Shown here: positions 1 to 8,684 of the stretch, piece by piece
Layout of the letters: every line of letters starts with the position of its first letter
Numbering within the stretch: the stretch's first letter is position 1
Origin: Pseudolabrys sp. FHR47
GTDB taxonomy: Bacteria > Pseudomonadota > Alphaproteobacteria > Rhizobiales > Xanthobacteraceae
Assembly (NCBI RefSeq): GCF_005153485.1
Contig: NZ_CP039740.1
Location: forward strand, 4,157,001 to 4,221,000
Direction of reading: 5' to 3'
Length of the DNA stretch: 64,000 bases
Position numbers and translations under genes: made by a program
Notes under the pieces: generated by a model
Seen by the model: only the letters and a program-made list of their open reading frames with translations
Told to the model about the DNA's origin: nothing
Databases searched by the model: none

Positions 1-233
1 CTGCCGGTGGAAACGAGCTTTTTCTTTTGAACGCGCTGCGATGCTTCGTAGAGCTCGACCAGCGTCGGCAGGAATCCCGCGAGCGTCTTGCCACCGCCGG
101 TCGGCGCGATCAGCAGCGATGACTTGCCGGCGCGCGCCTTCTCGAGCAGCGCCAACTGATGCGCACGCGGCTGCCATCCCCGCGAGGCGAACCAGCACGT
201 GAAGATATCGGGGAGCAGCGCTTGCCCGCTCAA
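1..233 (-). CDS. ligase-associated DEXH-box DNA helicase (Lhr-Core type), N-terminal part only
   Basis: This is the first 77 codons of an ATP-dependent 3-prime to 5-prime DNA helicase; the rest lies beyond base 1. Early residues include F-A-S-R-G-W-x-P-R-x-H-Q, the family's Q-motif region, and the Walker A box APTGGGKT at residues 43-50. I chose the TTG at 233 because it follows AAGGAGGGGG closely and overlaps the stop codon of the upstream methyltransferase gene (TTGA), so translation is probably coupled. In this family the helicase acts with the ligase and exonuclease found at 1192-3920. Family placement rests on the N-terminus plus the neighbouring genes. Confidence 0.85.
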   Translation of the reverse strand, partial: MSGQALLPDIFTCWFASRGWQPRAHQLALLEKARAGKSSLLIAPTGGGKTLAGFLPTLVELYEASQRVQKKKLVSTG

Positions 234-1147
234 GCCCCCTCCTTCTTGGCAACAACGACCAACCCCGGAACCGCCACGCCCCTCTCCGTGCGCGTTGACG
301 CACGCTCGCAAACCAGAAGCTCGAGCCCGCCGCCAGCCACCGCAGCGCGCACATGCGCCTCCGAATGCGCATAGCGCAACGTATCGCGCAAAATCACGCC
401 GTCATCGTCATGCGTTTCGACGCTGAAGGCGAGATAACCGCCCGGCTTCAGAACTCGCGCGATCGGCACGCCGATCTGCATGAGTTCGTGGAAGTAAATG
501 AAAACATCCGCAGCCAGAACGAGGTCGAAGGAATTCGGGCGCGCACTTCCGAGAAAAGTCATCGCCTCGGCTTCGACGAGTTCATCATAGACCTTCTTGC
601 CCTGCGCCACCTGAAGCATGCCGCCGGACAAGTCGACGCCGGTCAGCCGGCCGCACAGCGCCCGGAACAGATCGCCGGCAAGCCCGGTGCCGCAGCCGAG
701 ATCGAGCGCATCGGCAAAGTGCGATGGCGCGCCGGCGCGCGTCAGCGCATCGAGCAATAATTGCGGCCCGCGATAATTGAGATGGCCGGTGAGCGAGGTT
801 TCAAACTTCGGCGCATAACCGTCGAACAGCGACTGGATGTAACCAATCGGCATGGCGACCGGCGGCAGCGCACCAAGACGGGCGAGCCGCACCGCCGCGC
901 CATGGGCGTCGCGCGGATCGGCCGCGCGCGCCTTCTCGAAGGCCGCCACCGCGCCGACGGTATTGCCGAGCTTTTCGCGCGTCTCGCCCAGCGCAAACCA
1001 GGCCGCGGCAAAACCGGGCGCCAGCGCCACCACCTCGGCCAGCAGTTCCGCCGCGGCGGCGTGGTCGCCTTCGTCGATCAGGCCGCGCGCCCATTCGAAA
1101 CGGCGGTCGGCGATGAGGTCGCCGGAGGTCTGGTGGATGGCACTCAA
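230..1147 (-). CDS. TPR-repeat SAM-dependent methyltransferase (COG4976-like)
   Basis: This 305-residue protein has an N-terminal TPR-like helical region (about residues 15-90) and a class I methyltransferase domain. The SAM-binding loop DLGCGTG is at about 149-155, the acidic strand-2 residue is in GVDLS near 172, and LKPGGYLAFSVE is near 233-244. It probably methylates a small molecule or protein, but the substrate cannot be read from the sequence. The start is a TTG at 1147 with a weak ribosome binding site; no better start is visible. Its stop overlaps the helicase start, so the two are probably one transcript, which ties this methyltransferase physically to a DNA repair module. It diverges from the exonuclease gene, whose start is only 44 bases away. 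Confidence 0.8.
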   Translation of the reverse strand: MSAIHQTSGDLIADRRFEWARGLIDEGDHAAAAELLAEVVALAPGFAAAWFALGETREKLGNTVGAVAAFEKARAADPRDAHGAAVRLARLGALPPVAMPIGYIQSLFDGYAPKFETSLTGHLNYRGPQLLLDALTRAGAPSHFADALDLGCGTGLAGDLFRALCGRLTGVDLSGGMLQVAQGKKVYDELVEAEAMTFLGSARPNSFDLVLAADVFIYFHELMQIGVPIARVLKPGGYLAFSVETHDDDGVILRDTLRYAHSEAHVRAAVAGGGLELLVCERASTRTERGVAVPGLVVVAKKEGA

Positions 1148-1191
1148 AGGGGCGCTCGCGCGTTACGGGTTCAATGCTTATCTAGACCGTC

Positions 1192-2229
1192 ATGCGGCCC
1201 GAACAAATCCTGGTCCCCACGCCGTCCGGCCTGTGCAGCAAGGCCGGCGGCTTTCATATCGACCCGACGCGGCCGGTGGACAAGGCCCTGATCACCCACG
1301 GCCACTCGGACCACGCCCGGGCCGGGCACGGCCATGTGCTGGCGACGCAGGAAACCCTCGACATCATGCGCTTGCGCTACGGCGAGAACTTCGCCGGCTC
1401 GACGCAGGCGGTGCGCTACGGCGAGCGCCTCACCGTCGGCGACATGACGGTGAGCTTCCATCCGGCCGGCCATGTGCTCGGCTCGGCGCAGATCGCCGTC
1501 GAGCGCAAGGGCCTGCGCATCGTCGCCTCCGGCGACTACAAGGACGTCGCCGATCCGACCTGTACGCCGTTCGAACTCGTGCCGTGTGACGTGTTCATCA
1601 CCGAGGCGACGTTCGGGCTTCCCGTTTTCAGGCATCACGACGCCGAAGGCGAAATTCGAAAGCTGCTGCATTCGGTGGCGGTGTTTCCCGAGCGCGCGCA
1701 TCTGGTCGGCGCCTATTCGCTCGGCAAGGCGCAGCGCATCATCGCCATGTTGCGCGCCGCCGGCTACGACAAGCCGATCTATCTCCACGGCGCGATGGAG
1801 AAAATCACGTCCTACTATCAGGAACGCGGCATCGATCTTGGTACGGTCGAACTTGTCCGCGGCGCCAAGAAGGCGGAGCTCGCCGGCACCATCACCATCT
1901 GCCCGCCGACGGCCATGAGCGACCTGTGGTCGCGGCGCTTTCCCGATCCGGTGCTCGCCTTTGCGTCAGGCTGGATGCGCGTGCGCGCCCGCGCCCGGCA
2001 ACGCGGCGTCACGCTGCCATTGGTCATTTCCGATCACGCCGATTGGGACGGGTTGACGAAGACCATCCTCGCCACCGGCTGCTCCGAGGTCTGGGTCACG
2101 CATGGCGAGGAAGAAGCGCTGGTGCATTGGGCGCACATGCAGGGATTGAAGGCCAAGCCGCTGGCCATTGTCGGCTATGGCGATGAGGAGGAGAGTGAGA
2201 ATCCGGCGCCAGAAGAGGCGGACGCATGA
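1192..2229 (+). CDS. ligase-associated DNA exonuclease, metallo-beta-lactamase fold (Exo)
   Basis: This 345-residue enzyme belongs to the metallo-beta-lactamase/beta-CASP nuclease group of the ligase-associated DNA damage response family. The metal-binding motif HGHSDH is at residues 36-41; further histidines fit the family (HPAGH near 92-96, SDHADWDG near 280). Such proteins digest DNA ends in a two-metal reaction in the cytoplasm. The last codons overlap the ligase start as ATGA, so exonuclease and ligase are translationally coupled. Family members are usually 330-350 residues, so this copy is full length. Confidence 0.9.
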   Translation: MRPEQILVPTPSGLCSKAGGFHIDPTRPVDKALITHGHSDHARAGHGHVLATQETLDIMRLRYGENFAGSTQAVRYGERLTVGDMTVSFHPAGHVLGSAQIAVERKGLRIVASGDYKDVADPTCTPFELVPCDVFITEATFGLPVFRHHDAEGEIRKLLHSVAVFPERAHLVGAYSLGKAQRIIAMLRAAGYDKPIYLHGAMEKITSYYQERGIDLGTVELVRGAKKAELAGTITICPPTAMSDLWSRRFPDPVLAFASGWMRVRARARQRGVTLPLVISDHADWDGLTKTILATGCSEVWVTHGEEEALVHWAHMQGLKAKPLAIVGYGDEEESENPAPEEADA

Positions 2230-3920
2230 ACCGCTTTGCCGAACTGCTCGACCGCCTTGCCTACGAGCCGGGGCGTAACAACAAGATCAAGCTGATCGCG
2301 GCTTATTTCCGCGAGACCGAAGACCCCGACCGCGGCTATGCGCTCGCCGCGATGACCGGGGCGCTTTCCTTCAGAAATGCCAAGGCCGGCCTGATCCGGC
2401 AGTTGATTGCCGAGCGCACCGATCCGGCGCTGTTCGCGCTGTCTTACGACTACGTCGGCGATCTCTCGGAGACCGTCGCATTGATGTGGCAACCAACGGC
2501 TGTCGACTCGCCCGCGCTCGATAAATTTCCGACCGACCTCTTCGCAACGCCGCGCGACGAAGCGAAGCTGCTCCGCAACGATCCCTCCCCCACCCTCGCC
2601 GAGGTCGTGGAGACGCTCTCGACGTTGAGCAAGGCGCAGCTTCCGACCCAGATCGCGCGCTGGCTCGACACGCTCGACGAAACCGGCCGCTGGGCGCTGC
2701 TCAAGCTCGTCACCGGCGCGCTGCGCATTGGCGTTTCGGCGCGGCTGGCCAAGACCGCCGCCGCTTCGCTCGGCAACAAGGAGCCGGATGAGATCGAAGT
2801 GATCTGGCCCGGTCTCAAGCCGCCTTACACCGAACTGTTCGCCTGGCTCGAAGGCAAGGGCGACAAGCCTCAGAGCAACGATCCCGCGCCGTTCCGGCCG
2901 GCTATGTTGGCGCACGCCATCGAGGATGGCGATCTCGCCGCGCTCGACCCTGCCGACTTCATGGCCGAATGGAAATGGGACGGCATCCGCGTTCAGGCGG
3001 TCGCTGGACGCGACGAGCATGGCGCGCTGGTGACGCGGCTTTATTCGCGCACCGGCGAGGACATCTCGAAAAGCTTTCCCGATTTGCTGCCGTGCCTGCG
3101 CCAGCCCGGCGCCATCGATGGCGAGTTGCTGATCCTGCGCGATGGCCGCGTACAGTCTTTCAACGTCCTGCAGCAACGCCTCAACCGCAAGACCGTCACG
3201 CCGAAGCTGATGAGCGAATTCCCGGCGCATCTGCGCGCTTATGATCTACTCGCCGACGACAGCGGCGACCTGCGCCACCTCGGTTTCGCCGAGCGCCGCG
3301 CCCGGCTCGAAGCCTTCGTTCACAAGCTCGACACGAGGCGGGTCGATCTTTCGCCGCTGATTGCCTTCAAAACCTGGGACGAACTCATCGCCGCGCGCGC
3401 CAATCCCGACGGCGGCGGCGCCGGCGACGACGCCGAAGCCGTCGAAGGCGTCATGCTCAAGCGCCGCAACGCAGCCTACGTGCCAGGCCGGCCGAAGGGC
3501 CAATGGTGGAAATGGAAGCGCGACCCGATGACGGTCGATGCCGTGCTGATGTACGCCCAGCGCGGCCATGGCAAGCGCTCGTCGTTCTATTCCGATTACA
3601 CCTTCGGCGTCTGGAACGGCGCCGACGAACTGGTGCCGGTCGGCAAGGCCTATTTCGGCTTCACCGACGAGGAACTGACCGAGATCGACCGCTTCATCCG
3701 CCGCAATACCATCGCCAAGTTCGGCCCAATCCGCGAGGTCACCCACGAGCCTGATACGGGTCTGGTATTGGAGGTCTCCTTCGAGGGGCTCCAGCAATCG
3801 ACCCGTCACAAATCGGGGATAGCCATGCGCTTTCCGCGCATCAGCCGCCTGCGCTGGGACAAACCGCCACGCGAGGCCGACCGGCTGGAAACGCTGGAGA
3901 AGATGATGGCGAAGGCATAA
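2226..3920 (+). CDS. ATP-dependent DNA ligase (ligase-associated repair cluster)
   Basis: This 564-residue protein is a stand-alone ATP-dependent DNA ligase. It has an N-terminal DNA-binding domain (about 1-215), a nucleotidyltransferase domain with the adenylated lysine in KWDG (K250), the EGVMLK motif, and a C-terminal OB domain with the WWKWKRD motif. It seals nicks in duplex DNA through an enzyme-AMP intermediate. It is not fused to polymerase or nuclease domains, so it is not LigD. Coupling to the exonuclease and proximity to the helicase match the four-gene Lhr-Core/Exo/ligase/metallophosphoesterase cluster known in other bacteria; the phosphoesterase is not in this window and could lie left of base 1. 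Confidence 0.93.
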   Translation: MNRFAELLDRLAYEPGRNNKIKLIAAYFRETEDPDRGYALAAMTGALSFRNAKAGLIRQLIAERTDPALFALSYDYVGDLSETVALMWQPTAVDSPALDKFPTDLFATPRDEAKLLRNDPSPTLAEVVETLSTLSKAQLPTQIARWLDTLDETGRWALLKLVTGALRIGVSARLAKTAAASLGNKEPDEIEVIWPGLKPPYTELFAWLEGKGDKPQSNDPAPFRPAMLAHAIEDGDLAALDPADFMAEWKWDGIRVQAVAGRDEHGALVTRLYSRTGEDISKSFPDLLPCLRQPGAIDGELLILRDGRVQSFNVLQQRLNRKTVTPKLMSEFPAHLRAYDLLADDSGDLRHLGFAERRARLEAFVHKLDTRRVDLSPLIAFKTWDELIAARANPDGGGAGDDAEAVEGVMLKRRNAAYVPGRPKGQWWKWKRDPMTVDAVLMYAQRGHGKRSSFYSDYTFGVWNGADELVPVGKAYFGFTDEELTEIDRFIRRNTIAKFGPIREVTHEPDTGLVLEVSFEGLQQSTRHKSGIAMRFPRISRLRWDKPPREADRLETLEKMMAKA

Positions 3921-4001
3921 CTTGACCGCCACCGGAACTTCGCATCAGGTATCGCCGAGTTATACAACATGCCGAATGAATTAGAGCCCGTGGAGCGCCG
4001 C

Positions 4002-4277
4002 ATGAGCAACGACACCGCCACCCGCATTTTCGGCGGCTCGCCGCTCGGCGTCCTCGTACGCCTGATCCTGGTGTCGATCCTGGTCGGCGTCATCCTGTCG
4101 GCGCTCGGGCTCGACCCGCTCGACATCTTCGATAGCCTGCGGCGCCTCATCCGCAACATCTGGGAGATGGGCTTCGATGCCATTCGCTGGGTATGGGGCT
4201 ATTTCCTGCTCGGCGCCGTCATCGTCATCCCGATCTGGCTGATCATGCGCATCGTCAACGCGCCGCGCGGAAAATAA
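4002..4277 (+). CDS. small integral membrane protein, DUF6460-like
   Basis: About 91 residues with two clear hydrophobic segments, LVRLILVSILVGVILSALGL near the N-terminus and a C-terminal segment with GAVIVIPIWLIMRIV. It resembles short DUF6460 inner-membrane proteins of Hyphomicrobiales, whose function is unknown. I prefer ATG 4002, preceded by GGAG, over the upstream ATG at 3969, which would add 11 polar residues. It lies between the ligase and the MATE transporter on the same strand. Confidence 0.7.
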   Translation: MSNDTATRIFGGSPLGVLVRLILVSILVGVILSALGLDPLDIFDSLRRLIRNIWEMGFDAIRWVWGYFLLGAVIVIPIWLIMRIVNAPRGK

Positions 4278-4289
4278 TACGGCCCACGG

Positions 4290-5608
4290 GTGAATCCTTC
4301 CGTCCAGGTCACCTCGGCCCGCATCTTCGCGATCGCGGGCCCGGCGATGCTCGCCAACGTCACCACGCCGCTGCTCGGCGTGGTGGCGACGACCGTCATC
4401 GGCCGCCTCGGCGACGCCGCCATTCTCGGCGGCGTGGCGATGGCCGCGCTCGTCTTCGACTGCATCTTCTGGCTGTTCGGATTCCTGCGCAGCGGCACGG
4501 TAGCGCTCACCGCGCAAGCCTTCGGCGCCCGCGACCATGGCGAGCAACGCGCGGTGCTGGCGCGCGCAATGATGACCGCGGTCCTTTCCGGCATCGCCCT
4601 GATCGTCCTGCGCGAGCCGCTGACGACCTTTGCTTTCGATCTCATGGGCGGCAGCGACGAAGTCAGCACCGTCGCCCGCCATTATTTCCTTCTGCGGAGT
4701 TGGGCCTCCCCCTTCGCCCTCGGCAATTACGTGATACTCGGCTGGCTCGTCGGCTTGGCGCGGCCGTTGCCGGCGCTGGCGGTTCAGATCGTCGTCAATG
4801 TCATCAACATGACGCTGACGGTCATCCTGGTGCTCGGTTTCGACTGGGGCGCCAGCGGTGCGGCGATCGCCGCGGTCGTCGCCGAAATCGGCGGCCTTGT
4901 CCTCGGCCTCGCCATCGTCTGGCGCATGCTCAACGGCCGTTTGGAATGGAGCAGAACGGCACATTTCGACCGCGCCAAACTATGGCGCATGCTGATCATC
5001 AACCGTGACATCATGCTGCGTACGGCCGCGCTGGTCGCGGTCTTCCTGTTCTTCTCGGCGCAAGGCGCCCGCGCCGGCGACGTGACCTTGGCCGCCAATG
5101 CCGTGCTGCAGAATTTCATTTTCATCGGCACCTTCTTCCTCGAAGGCTTGGCCAATGCGGCGCAACAACTCTGCGGCGCTGCTGTCGGCGCGCGCGACCG
5201 CGCCGCCTTCGCGCGCGCCGTCGCCCTCATCATGCGCTGGAGCCTCATGTTCGGCGTCGGCGCAGCGGCGTTTTTCTATGTCGCCGGGCCGGCTATCATC
5301 GGAGCGATGTCGGCGAGCGACGACGTGCGGCGCGCCGCCAATGATTTCCTCCTGATGGCGGCGCTGGTGCCGCTGATCGGCGCACCCGCATTCGTCATGG
5401 ATGGTGTCTATGTCGGCGCGACCTGGACGCGCGACATGCGCAACCTGATGGCCGTTTCGCTCGCCATCTATCTTGCCGCCTGGTGGGCGCTGCACGCGTT
5501 CGGCAACACCGGCCTGTGGCTGGCGTTGCTCACGTTCTATCTGTTCCGGGGGGCCTGCAGGTGCTGCGCTATCGCAGCCTGTCGCAGCGGCCCTGGCCGC
5601 AGCGCTGA
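4290..5608 (+). CDS. MATE-family multidrug/Na+ antiporter, apparently frameshifted near its 3-prime end
   Basis: A polytopic inner-membrane exporter of the MATE (DinF/NorM) family that moves toxic cations out in exchange for H+ or Na+. From the GTG at 4290 the sequence gives a long series of membrane helices through FYLFRG. At the six-G run (5548-5553) the reading frame then turns into Cys- and Arg-rich sequence overlapping pyrD antisense by almost 580 bases. Adding one base (or losing two) at that run restores L-Q-V-L-R-Y-R-S-L-S and a stop at 5606-5608, just short of the convergent pyrD end at 5619. This is either an error in a homopolymer or a true frameshift that replaces the last helix. 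Confidence 0.82.
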
Positions 5609-5618
5609 CCGGGCCGGA

Positions 5619-6725
5619 TCAACTCGGCCAGCTGTCCGCGGTGATGTCGGCGGCGTCGACCCCGACCATGGCAGCGAGCGAATCGCGGTTGCCACGCTTG
5701 AGAGCGGCGGCGATGTCGGCCTTCATGCGCGGCACCAGTCCGATGCCGTGATAGATCAGCCCGGTATAGAGCTGCACCAGGGTCGCCCCGGCCTTGATCT
5801 TGGCGATCGCGGTCGCGCCAGAATCGATGCCGCCGACGCCGATCAGCGGGAAGGCGTTCTCGGTGCGCACAAAGGTCTCGGCGAGGATGCGCGTCGACAG
5901 CTTGAACATCGGCTTGCCGGACAGGCCGCCGGTTTCCTTTGCCTTCTCGCGGTCGCGCAATGCCGACGGCCGCGAAATCGTGGTGTTCGACACGATCATG
6001 CCATCGACGCGATGCTTGCGCGCGATGCCGACGACATCGTCGAGCTCGGGCAACGTCAAATCGGGGGCGATCTTCACCAGGATGGGGGTTGGGCCCGAAC
6101 GCGCCCGAACGCTGTCGCGGGCCTCCATGACGCGGGACAGCAGTTCGTCGAGCGCCTGGGCCTGCTGCAGATTGCGCAGGCCCGGCGTGTTCGGTGACGA
6201 CACGTTGACGGTGAAATAGCTCGCCACCGCCGCGAAAGTCTCGATCAAACGGACATAGTCTTCCGTGCGGTCGACCGAATCCTTGTTGGCGCCGATATTG
6301 ACGCCAACGACGCCCTCACGCGGGCGCGCGGCAAGCCTGGCCAGCGCCGCCGCCGCGCCGCCATTGTTGAAGCCCAGCCGGTTGATGACGCCGCCGTCCG
6401 CCTCGAGGCGGAACACGCGCGGCCGCGGGTTGCCGAGCTGTGGCCGGGGGGTCAGCGAGCCGACCTCGACAAAGCCGAAGCCGAGCCGGAGCAGCGCATC
6501 GGGCGCCACGGCGTTCTTGTCGAAGCCGGCGGCGAGCCCGATCGGATTGGGGAAGTTCAGGCCGAAGGCGCGGACCTTCAATTCCGGCGGATCGGGCTCG
6601 GGGCGGCCCCGCGGCACGAATCGCAGCGCCTTCAGCGCCAGATTATGGGCGTCTTCGGGGTCGAACGCCCGCAGGAAAGGGCGGGACAGGCGATCAAAAA
6701 AGCCGATCACCGGCAAACTCCACAT
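5619..6725 (-). CDS. pyrD: dihydroorotate dehydrogenase (quinone), class 2
   Basis: This enzyme oxidises dihydroorotate to orotate in pyrimidine synthesis, passing electrons to membrane quinone through FMN. The start at 6725 gives 368 residues and an N-terminal amphipathic helix (FFDRLSRPFLRAFDPEDAH) typical of class 2 enzymes; the open frame runs 49 codons further upstream without family-like sequence. Recognisable motifs are N-V-S-S-P-N-T-P-G-L, ILVKIAPDL, VSNTT, the GLSGKP loop and the C-terminal phosphate-binding GVGGI plus LYTGLIY. It converges with the MATE gene and diverges from the S24 regulator. Confidence 0.95.
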   Translation of the reverse strand: MWSLPVIGFFDRLSRPFLRAFDPEDAHNLALKALRFVPRGRPEPDPPELKVRAFGLNFPNPIGLAAGFDKNAVAPDALLRLGFGFVEVGSLTPRPQLGNPRPRVFRLEADGGVINRLGFNNGGAAAALARLAARPREGVVGVNIGANKDSVDRTEDYVRLIETFAAVASYFTVNVSSPNTPGLRNLQQAQALDELLSRVMEARDSVRARSGPTPILVKIAPDLTLPELDDVVGIARKHRVDGMIVSNTTISRPSALRDREKAKETGGLSGKPMFKLSTRILAETFVRTENAFPLIGVGGIDSGATAIAKIKAGATLVQLYTGLIYHGIGLVPRMKADIAAALKRGNRDSLAAMVGVDAADITADSWPS

Positions 6726-6875
6726 AAACAGCGCGGCGGCGACGGCCCCGCCGTGATTCCAAATGCCGCAGAGACATAGGCCTGGCCGCCGGCAAAAGCG
6801 ATCTTTTTGAAAATTCCTGTCGGATTTTGGGTATTCAGCCACAGAAAGACTTGCAGTCCAGCCCCGATTCAAGGC

Positions 6876-6881
6876 TATAAT
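6876..6881 (+). promoter_or_regulatory. -10 box upstream of the S24 regulator
   Basis: A perfect TATAAT lies in the pyrD/regulator divergent region, 72 bases before the preferred start codon. A TTGCAG at 6851-6856 would be the -35, but the 19-base spacing is long. The box is plain; the -35 is uncertain. Confidence 0.4.
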
Positions 6882-6952
6882 TCCTACGTAATGACCGATA
6901 ACCCATGCCTCCGAGTCCCGAGCGGGCCGGGGCCCAAATGATGGTGCCTTTC

Positions 6953-7582
6953 ATGCTGACCCATGCGCAAATCTGGAATGCCATCGACCGCCTGGCGGCC
7001 CGCTCCAAGCTCACCGCCTCGGGCCTCGCCAAGAGGGCCGGGCTCGACCCGACCACCTTCAACAAGTCGAAGCGCATCACGCCGGAAGGACGGCCGCGCT
7101 GGCCCTCGACCGAATCGGTCGCCAAGGCGCTGGCGGCGACCAGCACCAAGGTCGATACCTTCGTCACCCTGATTACCGACGGCGGCAAGCCGACCATCTC
7201 CAGCGTGCCGCTGATCGGTTTCGCCGAGGCCGGCGCCGCCGGTTATTTCGACGATGCCGGTTTTCCGGTCGGCAAAGGCTGGGAGGAAGTGACCTTTCCC
7301 GCGATCACCGACGAGCACGCTTATGCGCTGGAAGTGTCCGGCGATTCGATGAAGCCGGCTTATCGCGAGGGCGACATCCTCATCGTCTCGCCGGGGGCGC
7401 CGGTGCGCAAAGGCGACCGCGTCGTGGTCAAGACCAAGAAGGGCGAGGTCATGGCCAAGGAGCTCAAGAAGAAGCAAGCCAAGTCGATCGAGCTCAAGTC
7501 GCTGAACTCCGAGCACCGCGACCGCACGTTGCAGATGGCGGATGTCGAGTGGATCGCGCGCATCCTTTGGGCGAGCCAGTAA
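6953..7582 (+). CDS. XRE-type transcriptional regulator with S24 (LexA/CI-like) peptidase domain
   Basis: About 209 residues from ATG 6953 (MLTHAQIW...). The N-terminus is a lambda-repressor-like helix-turn-helix (ASGLAKRAGLDPTTFNKSKR). The C-terminus is an S24 domain with the nucleophile serine in SGDSMKPAYREGD (about S132) and the general-base lysine in KGEVMAKEL (about K169); EAGAAG is a possible self-cleavage region. Such proteins act as cytoplasmic repressors, some self-cleaving after DNA damage. It is not canonical LexA, whose DNA-binding domain is different. ATG codons at 6938 and 6941 are alternative starts. There is no phage gene nearby, so this looks like a resident chromosomal regulator. 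Confidence 0.85.
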   Translation: MLTHAQIWNAIDRLAARSKLTASGLAKRAGLDPTTFNKSKRITPEGRPRWPSTESVAKALAATSTKVDTFVTLITDGGKPTISSVPLIGFAEAGAAGYFDDAGFPVGKGWEEVTFPAITDEHAYALEVSGDSMKPAYREGDILIVSPGAPVRKGDRVVVKTKKGEVMAKELKKKQAKSIELKSLNSEHRDRTLQMADVEWIARILWASQ

Positions 7583-7808
7583 GCCGACGGCGCATCTTCA
7601 GCATGGTAACGCTGTAGGCTGCGCCATGCAGCGATTACCGCATGCCCAAGACATCTCGTTAAATTGACACAACGCCCCGCGCGCGGGGCGCTGATTATAA
7701 ACTGGATACGGAGTAGCCTTAACCAATTGCCGATTCCCGGCAGTTAAGGTTCGGAATCGCCGGCACTGCCGGAGCCATAACCGGTCTACTCTCATCCAGG
7801 GGCAATAC
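7583..7808. other. intergenic region with palindrome between promoter-like boxes
   Basis: No convincing gene is present. TTGACA at 7664-7669 and TATAAA at 7696-7701 face the carbonic anhydrase gene but are 26 bases apart. Between them, at about 7672-7689, sits a perfect 18-base G+C palindrome. It could be the end-of-transcript hairpin of the S24 gene or an operator. Confidence 0.4.
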
Positions 7809-8558
7809 ATGAATCGTCGACATGCATTGAAGGCGCTCGCCGCGATGGCGCTGTGTCCGATCTGCTCACCCGCGGGCTTCGCGGCGGAAGGCGCACACTG
7901 GAGCTACGAAGGCGAACACGGCCCCGCCCACTGGGGCGATGTCGATGCAGCCAGCAAGGTCTGCTCGGTCGGCGCCCAGCAGTCGCCGATCGATATTCAG
8001 AGCAGCATCAAGTCGCAACTGCCGCCGCTGCAGATCGGCTGGACCAAGAAGCCGGACATGATCGTCAACAACGGCCACACCATCCAGGTCAACGCCGACC
8101 CCGGCAACATGCTCACCGTCGGCGCCAGCAAATACGAGCTGCTGCAATTCCATTTCCATCATCCGAGCGAACACCTGATCGCCGGCAAGACCTATCCGAT
8201 GGAAGTACACTTCGTGCACAAGGACGCGGCCGGCAATCTGGCGGTGATCGGCGTCATGATGACGGCGGGTCAGGCCAATCCGGCGTTCAAGGCCATTACG
8301 ACGGCGATGCCCGGCGCAGCCGGCAAGCCGGTGAAGATGACGGCCGTGGATATGGGCCAGCTCCTTCCGGCCCGGCGCGGCTATTTCCGCTATGCCGGCT
8401 CGCTGACGACGCCGCCTTGCGCTGAAGTTGTGAACTGGCTGGTGCTGCGCGAGCCGATCCAGGTCGCCCGCGCCGACATCGACGCCTTCGCCAAGCTGTT
8501 CCCGATGAACGCCCGCCCGGCGCAGAAGGACAACCGGCGCTTCGTGCTGAGTTCGTAA
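7809..8558 (+). CDS. alpha-type carbonic anhydrase, exported
   Basis: This 249-residue enzyme interconverts CO2 and bicarbonate in the periplasm. An N-terminal export signal with paired arginines (NRRHALKAL) and a hydrophobic stretch ends near A-F-A-A-E, so Tat export is possible. The three zinc histidines of the alpha class are visible as H115 and H117 in FHFHHPSEH and H134 in MEVHFVHKD. Family motifs S-P-I-D-I near 59-63 and LTTPPCAE near the C-terminus are present. AGGGG precedes the ATG. C52 (KVCSVG) and the cysteine in PPCAEV could form the disulfide usual in bacterial enzymes. Confidence 0.95.
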   Translation: MNRRHALKALAAMALCPICSPAGFAAEGAHWSYEGEHGPAHWGDVDAASKVCSVGAQQSPIDIQSSIKSQLPPLQIGWTKKPDMIVNNGHTIQVNADPGNMLTVGASKYELLQFHFHHPSEHLIAGKTYPMEVHFVHKDAAGNLAVIGVMMTAGQANPAFKAITTAMPGAAGKPVKMTAVDMGQLLPARRGYFRYAGSLTTPPCAEVVNWLVLREPIQVARADIDAFAKLFPMNARPAQKDNRRFVLSS

Positions 8559-8581
8559 GGGGGCGCAACTCGCAACCAAGC

Positions 8582-8664
8582 TGTCATGCCCCGCGAAAGC
8601 GGGGCATCCAGTATCCATATCGGCCTCAGTGATTACTGGATCGCCCGCTTTCGCGGGCGATGAC
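8582..8664. repeat. two-hairpin intergenic repeat, copy 1
   Basis: This 83-base element has two G+C hairpins: GCCCCGCGAAAGCGGGGC on the left and CGCCCGCTTTCGCGGGCG on the right, joined by a spacer that carries ATCCAG and its complement CTGGAT. It is bounded by GTCAT and ATGAC. A diverged copy with the same plan lies at 25786-25866. It sits between the carbonic anhydrase stop and the lysK stop and may also act as a terminator for both. Confidence 0.75.
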
Positions 8665-8684
8665 GTCTTCGTTCATTGCGGGCG

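Noticed and set aside
5609..6197. C-terminal extension of the MATE frame into the pyrD region
   Set aside because: The residues are Cys/Arg/Gly-rich and unlike any transporter; the frameshift explanation restores a normal end.
7598..7810. 70-codon minus-strand frame before carbonic anhydrase
   Set aside because: It has no ribosome binding site or recognisable features and overlaps promoter-like boxes.
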